NCBI RefSeq assembly: GCF_044904705.1
Contig: NZ_JADIKL010000011.1
Coordinates: forward strand, 28,676 to 92,675
Origin: Rhodanobacter_A agri
GTDB lineage: Bacteria > Pseudomonadota > Gammaproteobacteria > Xanthomonadales > Rhodanobacteraceae
Direction of reading: 5' to 3'
DNA length: 64,000 bases
Shown here: positions 44,575 to 54,057 of the stretch, piece by piece
Layout of the letters: the number at the start of each line of letters is the position of its first letter
How positions within the stretch are numbered: the first letter of the stretch is position 1
Position numbers and translations under genes: made by a program
The notes under the pieces: model-generated
The model's database searches: none
What the model was told of the DNA's origin: nothing
Seen by the model: only the letters and a program-made list of their open reading frames with translations

Positions 44575-44679
44575 GGCACGACCTCGGTGGGGGCGGATGG
44601 CGGCACTGTAGCGCGATCCGTGGTGCCTGCGCAGATGGCTTTCGGCACCCCGGGACACCAGGTGACGAAAGCCGCCCGG

Positions 44680-45258
44680 CTACATCACCGGCTTCACGCC
44701 GATCAGCAGCGCGTGCAGCCAGAACGCGAAGACCGCCCAGACCACTACGCCGGCTACCACGGTGATGACCGTGCCCTTGGCGGTGCCGGGTGGATAGACC
44801 GTGCCCTCGCGGCGGTCGCGTCGGCGCGAGGCAGCGAACAGCACCACGGCCCACAGCAGGAAGGCGCCGAACAACACCACGTCGTGCAGCATGCCGGTGG
44901 CAAGCAAGTGGCCGAACGCCCAGGTCTTCACCGCCAGCACCTGCGGATGATGCAGGCGCGCCTTGATGCCGTTGCGCGGCACCCGCGCCGCGGCGAGCAG
45001 CACGAAGGCCACCAGGGTGAACAGCGCATTGAGCCGCATCAGCCCTGGCAGCGGCACGTACAGCAGTACCGGGTGGTGCCGGGCCAGCACGAAGCCCCAG
45101 CAGATCAGCACGAGGCCGGCGACGGCCAGCAGCGAGTACAGGCCCTTCCACTTGTTCTCGCCGAGTCGGGCGATCTGCCGCTTGCGCCAGTCGTCGGCGA
45201 AGATGCGCAGCGAATGCACGCCGAGAAACAGCACGAGACCGAGGATCAGCACGAACAT
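44680..45258 (-). CDS. NnrU-family membrane protein
   Basis: The 192-residue protein has about six helices. It starts with the NnrU pattern MFVLILGLVLFLGVHSLRIF and contains HHPQVLAVKTWAFGHLLATG. NnrU-like proteins are linked to nitrogen-oxide respiration in some bacteria and to isoprenoid or carotenoid steps in others; no denitrification genes are seen here. CGGAG precedes the ATG. Confidence 0.88.
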   Translation of the reverse strand: MFVLILGLVLFLGVHSLRIFADDWRKRQIARLGENKWKGLYSLLAVAGLVLICWGFVLARHHPVLLYVPLPGLMRLNALFTLVAFVLLAAARVPRNGIKARLHHPQVLAVKTWAFGHLLATGMLHDVVLFGAFLLWAVVLFAASRRRDRREGTVYPPGTAKGTVITVVAGVVVWAVFAFWLHALLIGVKPVM

Positions 45259-45332
45259 CGCGGAACTCCGGAGGGGGCGACGGACCGAAGTATAGGCGAC
45301 CGCGTGACGTCTTCGAGACAGCGCCAGGGATT

Positions 45333-45887
45333 TCAGGCAACGGTTTCGACGCGCACCGCCAGCGCCAGCGCATCGGCATGCAGGACGAGCGCCCCGCCGG
45401 CCGATGGCCGCCATGCATCGCCAGCCTGCAGGCTGCCGTCGGCACCGTCGATGCGGCCGTGCACGCAATACACCAGCACGATGGCGGCATCGGCTTGCCG
45501 CGTACCGGCCGTGCGCCACACTTCGATGTGGCCGCGCGCGCGGCCACGGCGCAGCATCAGGTTGAAGTCGCGGCTGAGGCCGCCGGCCAGCGCCACGTCC
45601 ACGCCGGCCTCGCCGGGAAACGCGAACGGCGCGCACGGCACGGTCAGCGCGTGGACGCGGCCATCGTCCAGCGTCATCGTGAAACCTTCGCCGTCGAGCA
45701 GGGCGATCACGCGGTCGATGCCCGGGAACGCGGAAAACGGTGCGGCGCTCTCCACCTCAGCGACGCTCACCCGCCACAGGAAATCGTCCATGCCGGCGCC
45801 GGGCGGATGGACGGCTAGTTCACGGGTGCGGCCGAGGCCGTTCTTCCACGGTCTGGCCGGGCAATCGGCGAGACGAAGGATGCTCAT
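45333..45887 (-). CDS. HutD/Ves-family protein
   Basis: The 184-residue beta-barrel (cupin-like) protein starts MSILRLADCPARPWKNGLGR TRELAV, the HutD/Ves signature, with WRVSVAEVESAAPFSAFPGI. HutD is often near histidine-use genes; none are seen here, so Ves-like or unknown function is equally likely. It begins 3 bp after dinG stops and is probably in the same transcript. Confidence 0.88.
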   Translation of the reverse strand: MSILRLADCPARPWKNGLGRTRELAVHPPGAGMDDFLWRVSVAEVESAAPFSAFPGIDRVIALLDGEGFTMTLDDGRVHALTVPCAPFAFPGEAGVDVALAGGLSRDFNLMLRRGRARGHIEVWRTAGTRQADAAIVLVYCVHGRIDGADGSLQAGDAWRPSAGGALVLHADALALAVRVETVA

Positions 45888-45890
45888 GGA

Positions 45891-48002
45891 TTACCTCTCG
45901 ATCACTCGCCGGAACGGCGGCAACGCGCGCAGCATCCCGGCGCCGTAGCGCTTGGTGACCACGCGACGATCCAGCAGCACGATGCGGCCGCTGTCGCTCT
46001 CGTTGCGGATCAGGCGGCCGCAGTACTGGGTGAGCAGGCGGGTGGCTTCGGGGATGCTCACTTCGATGAAGGGATTGCGTCCACGCGATTCCAGCCATTC
46101 CGCATAAGTGGCGCCCACCGGGTCGGTGGGCACGGCGAACGGCAGCTGGGTGATCACCACGGTCTCGCATAGCTTGCCTGGCAAGTCCAGGCCTTCGCCG
46201 AACGAGGCCAGCCCGAACAGCGTGCTGCCCTTGCCAGCTTCCACGTCGGCGACGTGCTCGGCGATCAGTTGCGTCTTGCCCAGCGAACCCTGTGCGCGCA
46301 CCTTGCGTACCTTGTCGATCGGCAGCTTCTGCAGCACGCGGTCGAGCTTGGCGCGCGAGGTGAACAGCACCAGGTTGCCGGCGTTCCAGTCCAGGTACCC
46401 GGCCAGCCAGTCGCTGATCGCCTGGGCGTGTTCTTCGCGCGCGTCGGGCAGCGCGGCCATCGCCGGCACTTCCAGTTGCGCCTGCGCGGCGAGGTCGAAC
46501 GGCGAGGGCAGGCTCAGCGTCGCCGCATCGTCGGGCAGGCCCACCGCGTCGGCATAGCCGCGGAAGTTGCCGCCGGCGCTCAACGTGGCGGAGGTGAGCA
46601 CCACGCCGCTGGCATTGCCCCACAGCACGTTGCGCAGCAGGCCCGAGGCGGATACCGCCGAAGCGTGGCAGACCAGTTGCTGGTCGCTGCCCAGGGTAAC
46701 CCAGCGCGCCAGCGGCGGCGCCTGCGCGGGATCTTCGGTAGACCAGGCCTGCCAGCAGGCTGCCTGCTTGCCGATGCGCTCCAGCGCAATGCCCAGTTCA
46801 CGCGAGAGGGCTTCCTGGGTGGGGCCGCCGTCGGTCATCTCCACTACCGCGCGACGCACCGCGGCCAGCCAGCGTTGTACCTCGCCGGCCTGCAGGCTGA
46901 GCAGGCGTGCATGCTCCACCCAGGCCTCGGGCAGGCAGCCCAGCGAGCCGCGGTACATCGGTTCGGCCTCGGCGGGATCAGGCAGCCAGCCAAGGCGGAT
47001 CTCTTTTTCCAGCGCTTCCAGCGCGTCGCCGAGTTCCTGCAGCTTGGCGTCGCCGGCATCCAGCGAGAGCTTGCCGAGGTTTTCCTTGTCGGTGAGCGAA
47101 TAGGCCGCGTGCACCTGCCGCCCGAGCCGGCTCAGCTGGCGTACCGTGGCGGCCAGGTGCACGTCGGCGGCGCCACGGTCGATCGCCTTGCCCGGGATGT
47201 GGTGGGCCTCGTCGAATATGTACAGCGTCTCGTCCGGGCGCGGCAGGATCACACCGCCCCAGGCCGGATCGGGGCCGCCATCGCCTTCGCCCGGCATGGT
47301 GAGGTCGGCCAGCACCAGGTCCTGGTTGGCCACGATGATCTCTGCGTCGTCCACCGCGCGGCGCGCGGCGTAGAACGGGCAGATCATGAACTGGCCGCAC
47401 TTGCGGTTGGTGCAGCCGCCGGCGCTGGTGGTGAGCATCGGGCGCAGCAGATCGCTCACCGGCTCGGGCGCGCTGTCCATGTCGCCATTCCACTGGTTCG
47501 CGTCGAACGCCTGCGCGAGTTTGGCCAAGGCCTGCTTGTCGCGTTCGGCGGGTGGTTTGCTCCACAACGCGAGGTCGGCGTCGAAGCCGAAACTCGACTG
47601 CGCCGAGCCGGCGAGGCTGTTGCGTGCCATCGCAAGATTCCGCGGGCACAGGTAGCGACCGCGACCCTTCGCCAGCGCCACCTTCGCCGCGTGGCCGGAA
47701 AGCTGCAGGTACAGCGGGATGTCGCGTTCCACCAGCTGCTCCTGCAGCGCCACCGTGGCGGTGGCGATCAGCAGCTTCTTTTTCTGCGCGCGCGCCACTT
47801 CGTGGCCGGCGATCAGGTAGGCCATCGATTTGCCGGTGCCGGTAGGCGCCTCGATGGCGGCAACGCCGCCGTCGCTGGCCAGGGCTTTCGCCACCTCGGC
47901 GATCATCTTTCCTTGCGAGGCGCGTGGGCGGAAGCCCGGCAAGCCGTCCTTCAGACGCGTGTAGGCGGCGCGGATAGCGTCCTTGGTGGTGTCGGCGAGC
48001 AT
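45891..48002 (-). CDS. dinG: ATP-dependent DNA helicase DinG, Fe-S containing
   Basis: The 703-residue superfamily 2 helicase has Walker A EAPTGTGKSMAYL (about 50-60) and Walker B/DEAH-type box IFDEAHHIPG. The cysteines for a 4Fe-4S cluster lie in GRYLCPRN and in GGCTNRKCGQFMICPFY. C-terminal motifs include VVITQLPFAVPTDPVGA and QYCGRLIRNESDSGRIVLLD. DinG unwinds R-loops, forks and DNA-RNA hybrids. It is the first gene of a leftward group with hutD. Confidence 0.95.
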   Translation of the reverse strand: MLADTTKDAIRAAYTRLKDGLPGFRPRASQGKMIAEVAKALASDGGVAAIEAPTGTGKSMAYLIAGHEVARAQKKKLLIATATVALQEQLVERDIPLYLQLSGHAAKVALAKGRGRYLCPRNLAMARNSLAGSAQSSFGFDADLALWSKPPAERDKQALAKLAQAFDANQWNGDMDSAPEPVSDLLRPMLTTSAGGCTNRKCGQFMICPFYAARRAVDDAEIIVANQDLVLADLTMPGEGDGGPDPAWGGVILPRPDETLYIFDEAHHIPGKAIDRGAADVHLAATVRQLSRLGRQVHAAYSLTDKENLGKLSLDAGDAKLQELGDALEALEKEIRLGWLPDPAEAEPMYRGSLGCLPEAWVEHARLLSLQAGEVQRWLAAVRRAVVEMTDGGPTQEALSRELGIALERIGKQAACWQAWSTEDPAQAPPLARWVTLGSDQQLVCHASAVSASGLLRNVLWGNASGVVLTSATLSAGGNFRGYADAVGLPDDAATLSLPSPFDLAAQAQLEVPAMAALPDAREEHAQAISDWLAGYLDWNAGNLVLFTSRAKLDRVLQKLPIDKVRKVRAQGSLGKTQLIAEHVADVEAGKGSTLFGLASFGEGLDLPGKLCETVVITQLPFAVPTDPVGATYAEWLESRGRNPFIEVSIPEATRLLTQYCGRLIRNESDSGRIVLLDRRVVTKRYGAGMLRALPPFRRVIER

Positions 48003-48112
48003 GCATGCATCCGGATCGAGCCGCTCATTCTAGCGGCTGGGCTGCCTCCGGGCGGATGCTGGGCGCAGCCGCGGCGGCGCGCTACCATCGGTCAGGGGGA
48101 GTCATCGGCGCC

Positions 48113-51073
48113 ATGAACCAGCTTCGCAGGCCGCATGTCACGATTCCGGGGGAGGCCGACCAGCTGGCGTGGCTGGAGCGGCTTATCCGCGCGCCTACAC
48201 CACAGGCGGTGGGCGAGTTGGTGGTGGAGCTGGCGCGGGCTTGCCCAGCTTGCGGCGCCGCCCGCTTGCTGTGGCTGGAGCGGGGCGAATGCCGCTCCAC
48301 GAACGGAAAACCGGACACCCATGCCAGCGCGTGGGTGCTGGCGATGCTGCGCGGCGAGGCGGGTGCATCGACATCCGCCGAAGGCGAATGCGCGATCCGG
48401 CTGATGCCGGAGGTGCCGGCCGTGCTGCTGGTGCGGGAGGACGCGGCTGCCGGCCCGGCGCTGGCTGTTGCGCTGGAGCCGGGTCTGGCGCTGGCCGGAC
48501 AGCAGTTGCAGCAGTTGCTGGCCTTGGCCGAGCTGCACGATTCGCATCGCCAGCTTGAGCGCTCGGAAAACCTGCAACGTGCCTTGTTCGCGATTTCCGA
48601 CCTGGCGGGCACCGATCTCGACATGCCCGAACTGCTGCGCGGCATCCACGGCATCGTCGATACCTTGATGTACGCGGAAAACTTTTACATCGTGCGGCAC
48701 GATCCCGAGCGCGGCACGATGCGGTTTCTGTACTACGCCGACACGGTGGATGCGCAAGGTCCCGATGTCAGCCGCGACCAGCCGCTGGAAGCGCGGCGTG
48801 GCTCGCTCACCTGGCATCTGCTGACCCACGGGCGCCCGCTGATGGGCAGCGCCGAGCAACTGGCCGCGCAGATCGGCGAACCGCTGGAAGTGGTCGGCCC
48901 GGACAGCGTGGACTGGCTGGGCGTGCCGATGCTGCGAGAGGGGCGCGTGCATGGTGCGCTCGTGGTGCAGAGCTATCGCCACGGCATCGGCTATTCCGAC
49001 GAGGATCGCGCGGTGTTGGGGTTCGTCGCCGAGCACGTGCTCGCCGCGCTGGAGCGCAAGCAGAGCAAAGACGAGCTGGAGCGCCGCGTATTGCGGCGCA
49101 CCCGCGAGCTGGCCGCCGCCAACCGCGAACTGCAGCAAGAGGTGCTGGAGCGCCAGCGTGCGGAACGCCTGCAGTCGGTGCTGTTCCGGCTGGCCGAACT
49201 GGGCACCGCCGATCTGGACGAGGAGGCGTTCTACCGGCACGTGCATGCCGAGGTGGGCAGCCTGCTGGATGCGTCGAATTTCTACATCGCCCTGTTGGAC
49301 GAGCGTCGGCAGCGGCTGGATTTCCCGTATTACGTGGACGCCGGCGTGCAAAGCACGTTCAGCATGCCGCTGGAGCGCAGTATCACGGCGTACGTGCTGC
49401 GTACCGGCCGGCCGTGGCTGGGCAGCCGGCGCGAGCTGGACGCCATGGCCGAGGCAGGCGAAGTGGTGCCTCGCTATATCGGCGCGCCATCCACATGCTG
49501 GCTGGGCGTGCCGCTGCGCACGGGCGATACGGTGATCGGCGTGGTCGCCGTGCAGGGTTACGGTGACGAAATGCGCTTCGGCATCGCCGACCAGGAGCTG
49601 CTGGGTTTCGCCGCGCTGCAGATCGCCAACAGCATTCATCGCCGCCGTGCCGCCGCCGCGCTGCTGCAGGCCAACCTGCAGCTGGAGCACCGGGTCGAGG
49701 AGCGCACCCGCGAATTGCGCGAACAGATCGCCGAGCGCGAGCTGGTGCAGCGGCGGCTGCGCCACGAGGTGATGCATGACCCGCTTACCGGCCTGCCCAA
49801 TCGCGGCTTCCTGCGCGAGCGGTTGAGCGAACGGCTGGCGCGGCAACAACTGGACGCGCCCTGCGCCCTGCTGTACCTGGACGTGGACCGCTTCAAGGTG
49901 ATCAACGACAGCCTCGGCCACCTGGCCGGCGATGCCTTCCTGCAGGCAACCGCCGGCCGCCTGCAGGCCTGCGTATGCGCGCCGGACGTGGTGGCGCGGC
50001 TGGCCGGCGACGAATTCGCGATCCTGCTGGATGCCGTCACCGAGCCGGCCGTCGCCGAGCGCATGGCGCAAGGCGTGCTGAAGGCGCTGCACCGGCCATT
50101 ATCGATAGGCGGACGCGAGCTGGAGCCGTCCGCCAGCGTGGGCATCGCGATCGGCGACGACCGCCACACGCGCGCCGACGCGCTGCTGCGCGATGCCGAC
50201 ATCGCGCTGTACCGCGCCAAGCAGCTGGGGCGCGGGCGCTACGTGTTGTTCGACGAGACCTTGGCCAGGAACGCGGTGGACGAGCTGGCGCTGGAGGGCG
50301 AGCTGCGCCATGCCTTGCTGCATGGCGAGTTCGTGCCGCACTACCAGCCGATTTTCCGGCTGGACAGCGGCGAGGTGGTCGGCCACGAGGCGCTGCTGCG
50401 TTGGAACCATCCGCGACGGGGTGTGCTGCTTCCGGACGATTTCGTGCGCATCGCGCAGGACTGCGGCCAGCTCGAGGCGATCGACTGGCAGCTGTTCGGG
50501 CAGGTCTGCAAGCGCATGGCGCAGCCGGGCGCCGGCACCGGTTTCGTGACGATCAATGTTTCGCCGCAGCACCTGCGCCACGCGGATTTCGACCGGCGGC
50601 TGCTGCAACTGCTGGAGCGCAGCGGGCTGGCGCCCACGCGGTTGCTGATCGAGTTGACCGAAGGGGCGCTGCTGGACGATCCGGTGCTCGTGCGCGCCAC
50701 GCTGGAGCGCCTGCGCGCTGCGGGGGTGCAGACGGCGCTGGACGATTTCGGCACCGGCTACTCGTCGCTGAGCTACCTGCACTCGCTGCCGCTGGGCAAG
50801 CTGAAGATCGACCAGGTGTTCGTGCGCGAGCTGGATCCTGCCGCCGCCGCCGGCGCCAACACCGTGGTGGCGGCCATCCTCGCGCTGGCCCGCGCACTGG
50901 GTATCGGCGTGATCGCCGAGGGCATCGAGACCGACGCCCAGCGCGACGCGCTGCTGGCGATGGGCTGCGAATTCGGGCAGGGCTTTCTGCTCGGGCACCC
51001 GGGCATGTCGCCGTACGGCCCCGACGACGACGCGGCCGCGCAGGACGGCAGGTCCGGTCCGGGCGCGCCCTGA
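48113..51073 (+). CDS. GAF-GAF-GGDEF-EAL cyclic di-GMP enzyme
   Basis: The 986-residue protein starts MNQLRRPHVTIPGEADQLAW. Two GAF-like sensory domains (about 160-310 and 355-510), each followed by a coiled coil, precede a GGDEF domain (from DPLTGLPNRGFL, about 556) and an EAL domain (from about 731). The GGDEF active loop reads AGDEF, with the first Gly changed to Ala, a form found in many active cyclases. The EAL signature GHEALLRWNHP is present, with TVNVSPQ-like and DDFGTGYSSL blocks, so a phosphodiesterase is likely. No membrane segment is seen. It lies next to and convergent with clp. Confidence 0.93.
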   Translation: MNQLRRPHVTIPGEADQLAWLERLIRAPTPQAVGELVVELARACPACGAARLLWLERGECRSTNGKPDTHASAWVLAMLRGEAGASTSAEGECAIRLMPEVPAVLLVREDAAAGPALAVALEPGLALAGQQLQQLLALAELHDSHRQLERSENLQRALFAISDLAGTDLDMPELLRGIHGIVDTLMYAENFYIVRHDPERGTMRFLYYADTVDAQGPDVSRDQPLEARRGSLTWHLLTHGRPLMGSAEQLAAQIGEPLEVVGPDSVDWLGVPMLREGRVHGALVVQSYRHGIGYSDEDRAVLGFVAEHVLAALERKQSKDELERRVLRRTRELAAANRELQQEVLERQRAERLQSVLFRLAELGTADLDEEAFYRHVHAEVGSLLDASNFYIALLDERRQRLDFPYYVDAGVQSTFSMPLERSITAYVLRTGRPWLGSRRELDAMAEAGEVVPRYIGAPSTCWLGVPLRTGDTVIGVVAVQGYGDEMRFGIADQELLGFAALQIANSIHRRRAAAALLQANLQLEHRVEERTRELREQIAERELVQRRLRHEVMHDPLTGLPNRGFLRERLSERLARQQLDAPCALLYLDVDRFKVINDSLGHLAGDAFLQATAGRLQACVCAPDVVARLAGDEFAILLDAVTEPAVAERMAQGVLKALHRPLSIGGRELEPSASVGIAIGDDRHTRADALLRDADIALYRAKQLGRGRYVLFDETLARNAVDELALEGELRHALLHGEFVPHYQPIFRLDSGEVVGHEALLRWNHPRRGVLLPDDFVRIAQDCGQLEAIDWQLFGQVCKRMAQPGAGTGFVTINVSPQHLRHADFDRRLLQLLERSGLAPTRLLIELTEGALLDDPVLVRATLERLRAAGVQTALDDFGTGYSSLSYLHSLPLGKLKIDQVFVRELDPAAAAGANTVVAAILALARALGIGVIAEGIETDAQRDALLAMGCEFGQGFLLGHPGMSPYGPDDDAAAQDGRSGPGAP

Positions 51074-51116
51074 TGCTGCCTGGGCACGCCCGTCGACCGA
51101 TGGGCGCGGCGCGGGC

Positions 51117-51812
51117 TTAGCGCGTGCCGCGCACCACGATGGTCTTGCCCGAGACGTCGATCATGCCCTGCTCTTCGAGCTGCTTGAGCACGCGGCCCAC
51201 CATTTCGCGCGAACAGCCCACGATGCGGCTTACTTCCTGGCGCGAGATGCGGATCTGGGTGCCTTCGGGATGGCTCATCGCATCCGGCTCGTCGCACAGG
51301 TCCAGCAGGGTGCGCGAGATGCGGTTGGTGACGTCCATGAACGCCATGCGGCTCACCTGGCGCGAGGTGCGCAGCAGGCGGTGGGTGAGCTGGGAGCCGA
51401 TCGCAAACAGGATCTTCGGGCATTCTTCCTGCAGCGGGCCCTTCATCAGCTGGAACAGGCGTTCGTAGCTGACTTCGGCCATCTCGCACACGGTGCGCGT
51501 GCGTACCACCGACTCGCGCTGCGCCTGCTCCACGAACAAGCCCATCTCGCCGATGAACTGGCCGCGGTTGATGTAGGCGAGGATCAGCTCGCGGCCTTGT
51601 TCGTCCTCGGTGCATACCGCCAGCGAGCCGTCGATCACGTAATACAACGTGTTGGCCGGGTCGCCGGGTCGGATGATCGCGGTCTTGCTGGGGTAGCGGC
51701 GGCGGTGGCAGAGCGCGAGGAAGCGCTCCATCGAAGCCGGGTCAGGTGCGAACGCGAGCGGGGCCTGAGAGCGTTCGAAGGCCTGCTGAAGCTGGTATTT
51801 GAGTAGCGCCAC
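51117..51812 (-). CDS. clp: CRP/FNR-family regulator Clp
   Basis: The 231-residue protein has an N-terminal cyclic-nucleotide-binding fold (PGDPANTLYYVIDGSLAVCT, about 50-70; NRGQFIGEMGLF) and a C-terminal winged helix (RISRQEVSRIVGCSREMVGR VLKQL). Sequence and neighbourhood (speD) match Clp of Xanthomonas, which controls virulence and biofilm genes and is inhibited by cyclic di-GMP. The adjacent GGDEF-EAL gene fits that link. It begins 438 bp from speD, divergently. Confidence 0.93.
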   Translation of the reverse strand: MALLKYQLQQAFERSQAPLAFAPDPASMERFLALCHRRRYPSKTAIIRPGDPANTLYYVIDGSLAVCTEDEQGRELILAYINRGQFIGEMGLFVEQAQRESVVRTRTVCEMAEVSYERLFQLMKGPLQEECPKILFAIGSQLTHRLLRTSRQVSRMAFMDVTNRISRTLLDLCDEPDAMSHPEGTQIRISRQEVSRIVGCSREMVGRVLKQLEEQGMIDVSGKTIVVRGTR

Positions 51813-52250
51813 GGTATCTGGTTCCCCTTATGATTTGCCCTGCAATACCTTCCCTGGCTTGCTTGAGCTGCATCGGTTGGCTGTCTGCCACGCGCCGTTG
51901 CCGGCGACGGATTCACACGGGACGCACGCAAGCGGTGGAAGCCTCCGTAATGTCCGGCATGCTCGTCGCTGCGGACGGGGATGGCATAGGGATAACGCCG
52001 CGGCTTGCCGCGGGTTGGGCCCCAGGTACATCCCCGATCGCCCCATTATGGCAAACCCGGATGAATTGACGCAGGTTCAGTTTTCCGGAATTTTGCCGCA
52101 TACTTCGCAGTCTTTACGTTCGCGGTCGCTGGCCGTGGGCGGTTCACCGGGTTGCGGGAGACAAGGGTCCCCGCCGCCCGAATTCCCGCGGGGACCCTTG
52201 GTGCTAACCCGCCTCATCTGCTGACCGTGATCCGGTCATGGAGAGTCGTC
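51813..52250. other. 438-bp clp-speD divergent region
   Basis: No gene is seen. It must hold the clp and speD promoters; the middle part is AT-richer (TTCAGTTTTCCGGAATTTTG at about 52077-52096). Near speD there is a perfect 13-bp hairpin (separate entry). GGAG at 52240-52243 is the speD ribosome binding site. Confidence 0.6.
52162..52200 (+). promoter_or_regulatory. Perfect 13-bp hairpin in the speD leader
   Basis: CAAGGGTCCCCGC at 52162-52174 pairs perfectly with GCGGGGACCCTTG at 52188-52200 around a 13-base loop. It lies 50 bp before the speD GTG and has no T-run after it. It could be a leader structure, a protein site or the terminator of a short upstream transcript. Confidence 0.6.
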
Positions 52251-53036
52251 GTGGTCAAGCCGCTTCCGCGCCTGCGCCTGCAGGGGTTCAACAACCTCAC
52301 CAAGGCACTGAGCTTCAACATCTACGACATCTGCTACGCAGTGTCCGAGGAACAGCGTCAGCGCTACATCGAGTACATCGATGAGCAGTACGACGCCGAC
52401 CGCCTCACCCAGATCCTCACCGACGTGGCCGAGATCATCGGCGCGAACATCCTGAACGTGGCCCGCCAGGACTACGACCCGCAGGGCGCTTCGGTCACCA
52501 TCCTGATCTCCGAGGAGCCGGTGGTGGAGAAACTGGGCCGCGACTCCATCGCGGGCGCCGTGGTGGCGCACATGGACAAGAGCCACATCACTGTCCATAC
52601 CTACCCCGAGACGCACCCGCACAACGGCATCGCCACCTTCCGCGCCGACATCGACGTGGCTACCTGCGGCGTGATCTCGCCGCTGAAGGCGCTAAACTAC
52701 CTGATCGACAGCTTCGAGTCGGACATTGTGGTGTGCGACTACCGCGTGCGCGGTTTCACCCGCGACGTGAAGGGCAAGAAGCACTTCATCGATCACAAGA
52801 TCAACTCGGTGCAGGACTATCTGGCGCGCCACATCCGCCAGAAGTACGAGATGTTCGACGTCAACGTGTACCAGGAGAACATCTTCCACACGAAGATGCA
52901 CATCAAGGACTTCGACCTCGACACCTATCTGTTCGAGGCGCATGCCGACGACCTCTCGTTCAAGGAGCGCCAGCGCATCGAGTCGCTGCTGCGCCGGGAG
53001 ATCGAAGAGCTGTTCCACGGCCGCAACCTGATGTGA
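52251..53036 (+). CDS. speD: S-adenosylmethionine decarboxylase proenzyme
   Basis: The 261-residue enzyme makes decarboxylated AdoMet for spermidine synthesis. Self-cleavage gives a pyruvoyl cofactor; the site is in DKSHITVHTYPE, with Ser111 becoming pyruvate. It is the long E. coli type. The start is the GTG at 52251, seven bases after GGAG, matching the usual N-terminus MVKPLPRLRLQGFNNLTKAL. A rho-independent terminator follows. Confidence 0.96.
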   Translation: MVKPLPRLRLQGFNNLTKALSFNIYDICYAVSEEQRQRYIEYIDEQYDADRLTQILTDVAEIIGANILNVARQDYDPQGASVTILISEEPVVEKLGRDSIAGAVVAHMDKSHITVHTYPETHPHNGIATFRADIDVATCGVISPLKALNYLIDSFESDIVVCDYRVRGFTRDVKGKKHFIDHKINSVQDYLARHIRQKYEMFDVNVYQENIFHTKMHIKDFDLDTYLFEAHADDLSFKERQRIESLLRREIEELFHGRNLM

Positions 53037-53040
53037 CACG

Positions 53041-53067
53041 AAAAACCCGCCGCAAGGCGGGTTTTTT
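53041..53067 (+). terminator. Rho-independent terminator after speD
   Basis: The stem AAAAACCCGCC / GGCGGGTTTTTT with loop GCAA begins 4 bases after the speD stop. It precedes the small phosphatase gene by only 8 bases, so that gene depends on readthrough or has a promoter within this region. Confidence 0.93.
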
Positions 53068-53074
53068 CTTCGCC

Positions 53075-53404
53075 ATGACGCTACGCGTTCTATTCGTCTG
53101 CAGCCGCAACCGCCTGCGCAGCCCCACGGCGGAGGCGGTGTTCGCCGGCGTGCCCGGCGTGGAAACGGATTCCGCCGGCCTGGCGCCGGACGCGGAGGCG
53201 GTAGTCGACGCGGCGCAGGTCGACTGGGCCGACCTCATCGTGGCCATGGAGCGCCGGCACAAGGCCGGGCTTGCCCAGAAATTCGGCGCCCGGCTCAAGG
53301 GCAAGCGGGTGGTGTGCCTGGATATCCCGGACCGCTATGGCTACATGCAGCCCGAGCTGGTGGCGCTGCTTGAACGCAAGGTCGGTCCGTTGCTCGCCGG
53401 TTGA
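53075..53404 (+). CDS. Low-molecular-weight protein tyrosine phosphatase-like protein
   Basis: The 109-residue protein has the phosphatase P-loop Cx5R as CSRNRLRS near the N-terminus (Cys9). It also has DIPDRYGYMQPELVALL, the conserved block of short LMW-PTP relatives of this size. It is shorter than classic LMW-PTPs (about 150 residues), so the substrate may differ. The start ATG follows the speD terminator closely. Confidence 0.85.
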   Translation: MTLRVLFVCSRNRLRSPTAEAVFAGVPGVETDSAGLAPDAEAVVDAAQVDWADLIVAMERRHKAGLAQKFGARLKGKRVVCLDIPDRYGYMQPELVALLERKVGPLLAG

Positions 53405-53415
53405 ACGGGGCGGCG

Positions 53416-54057
53416 TCAGATCCGGTACGCCACCGTCTTCATCACCATCGAGCTGGCCTGCATCAGCTGCGGGATCGGGAACGGCAGGTCGATGCCGCCG
53501 TGCGCCTGCGCGTTCTGCGCGTGGCGCACTTCGTCTTCCTGCATCCGCGCCAGCACCACGCGCGAGCGTTCGTCCTGCGCGGGCAGGCGCTCCAGGTGCT
53601 CGGCGAGGTGTGCCTCCACCTGGCGCTCGGTTTCCACCACGAAGCCCAGGCTCACTGCGTCGCCGGCCAGCGCGGCCAGCGCGCCGATCGCATAACTGCC
53701 CGCGTACCACAGCGGGTTGAGCAGGCTGGGGCGGCTGTCCAGTTCCTGCAGGCGTTCGCCGCACCAGGCGAGGTGGTCGGTTTCCTCGGCGGCGGCGTGC
53801 AGCAGGTGCTCGCGGTTGGCCTCGTTGCGGGCCAGCGCGGCCTGGCCGTCGTACAGCGCCTGGGCGCAGACCTCGCCGGTGTGGTTGATGCGCATCAGGC
53901 CGGCGGCGTGACGCCGCTCGGCGTCGTCCAGTTCCGCGTGGGCGATGCCGTGCGCGGGCGAGGGGCGATTCGCCTCGGGCGCGCCGGCCACGGTTTCCAG
54001 CGCGCGTTCGATGCCGGCCAGCAGGCGGTCCAGCGGACTGAGCGTGCGTGCGTTCAT
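53416..54057 (-). CDS. coq7: 2-nonaprenyl-3-methyl-6-methoxy-1,4-benzoquinol hydroxylase
   Basis: The 213-residue di-iron protein carries out the last hydroxylation of ubiquinone synthesis. Iron ligands are in INHTGEVCAQALY, EETDHLAWC and EDEVRHAQ. It starts at 54057, overlapping the stop of the upstream Fe-S gene by ATGA. Its position near speD, clp and rplM is typical of Xanthomonadales. Confidence 0.95.
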   Translation of the reverse strand: MNARTLSPLDRLLAGIERALETVAGAPEANRPSPAHGIAHAELDDAERRHAAGLMRINHTGEVCAQALYDGQAALARNEANREHLLHAAAEETDHLAWCGERLQELDSRPSLLNPLWYAGSYAIGALAALAGDAVSLGFVVETERQVEAHLAEHLERLPAQDERSRVVLARMQEDEVRHAQNAQAHGGIDLPFPIPQLMQASSMVMKTVAYRI

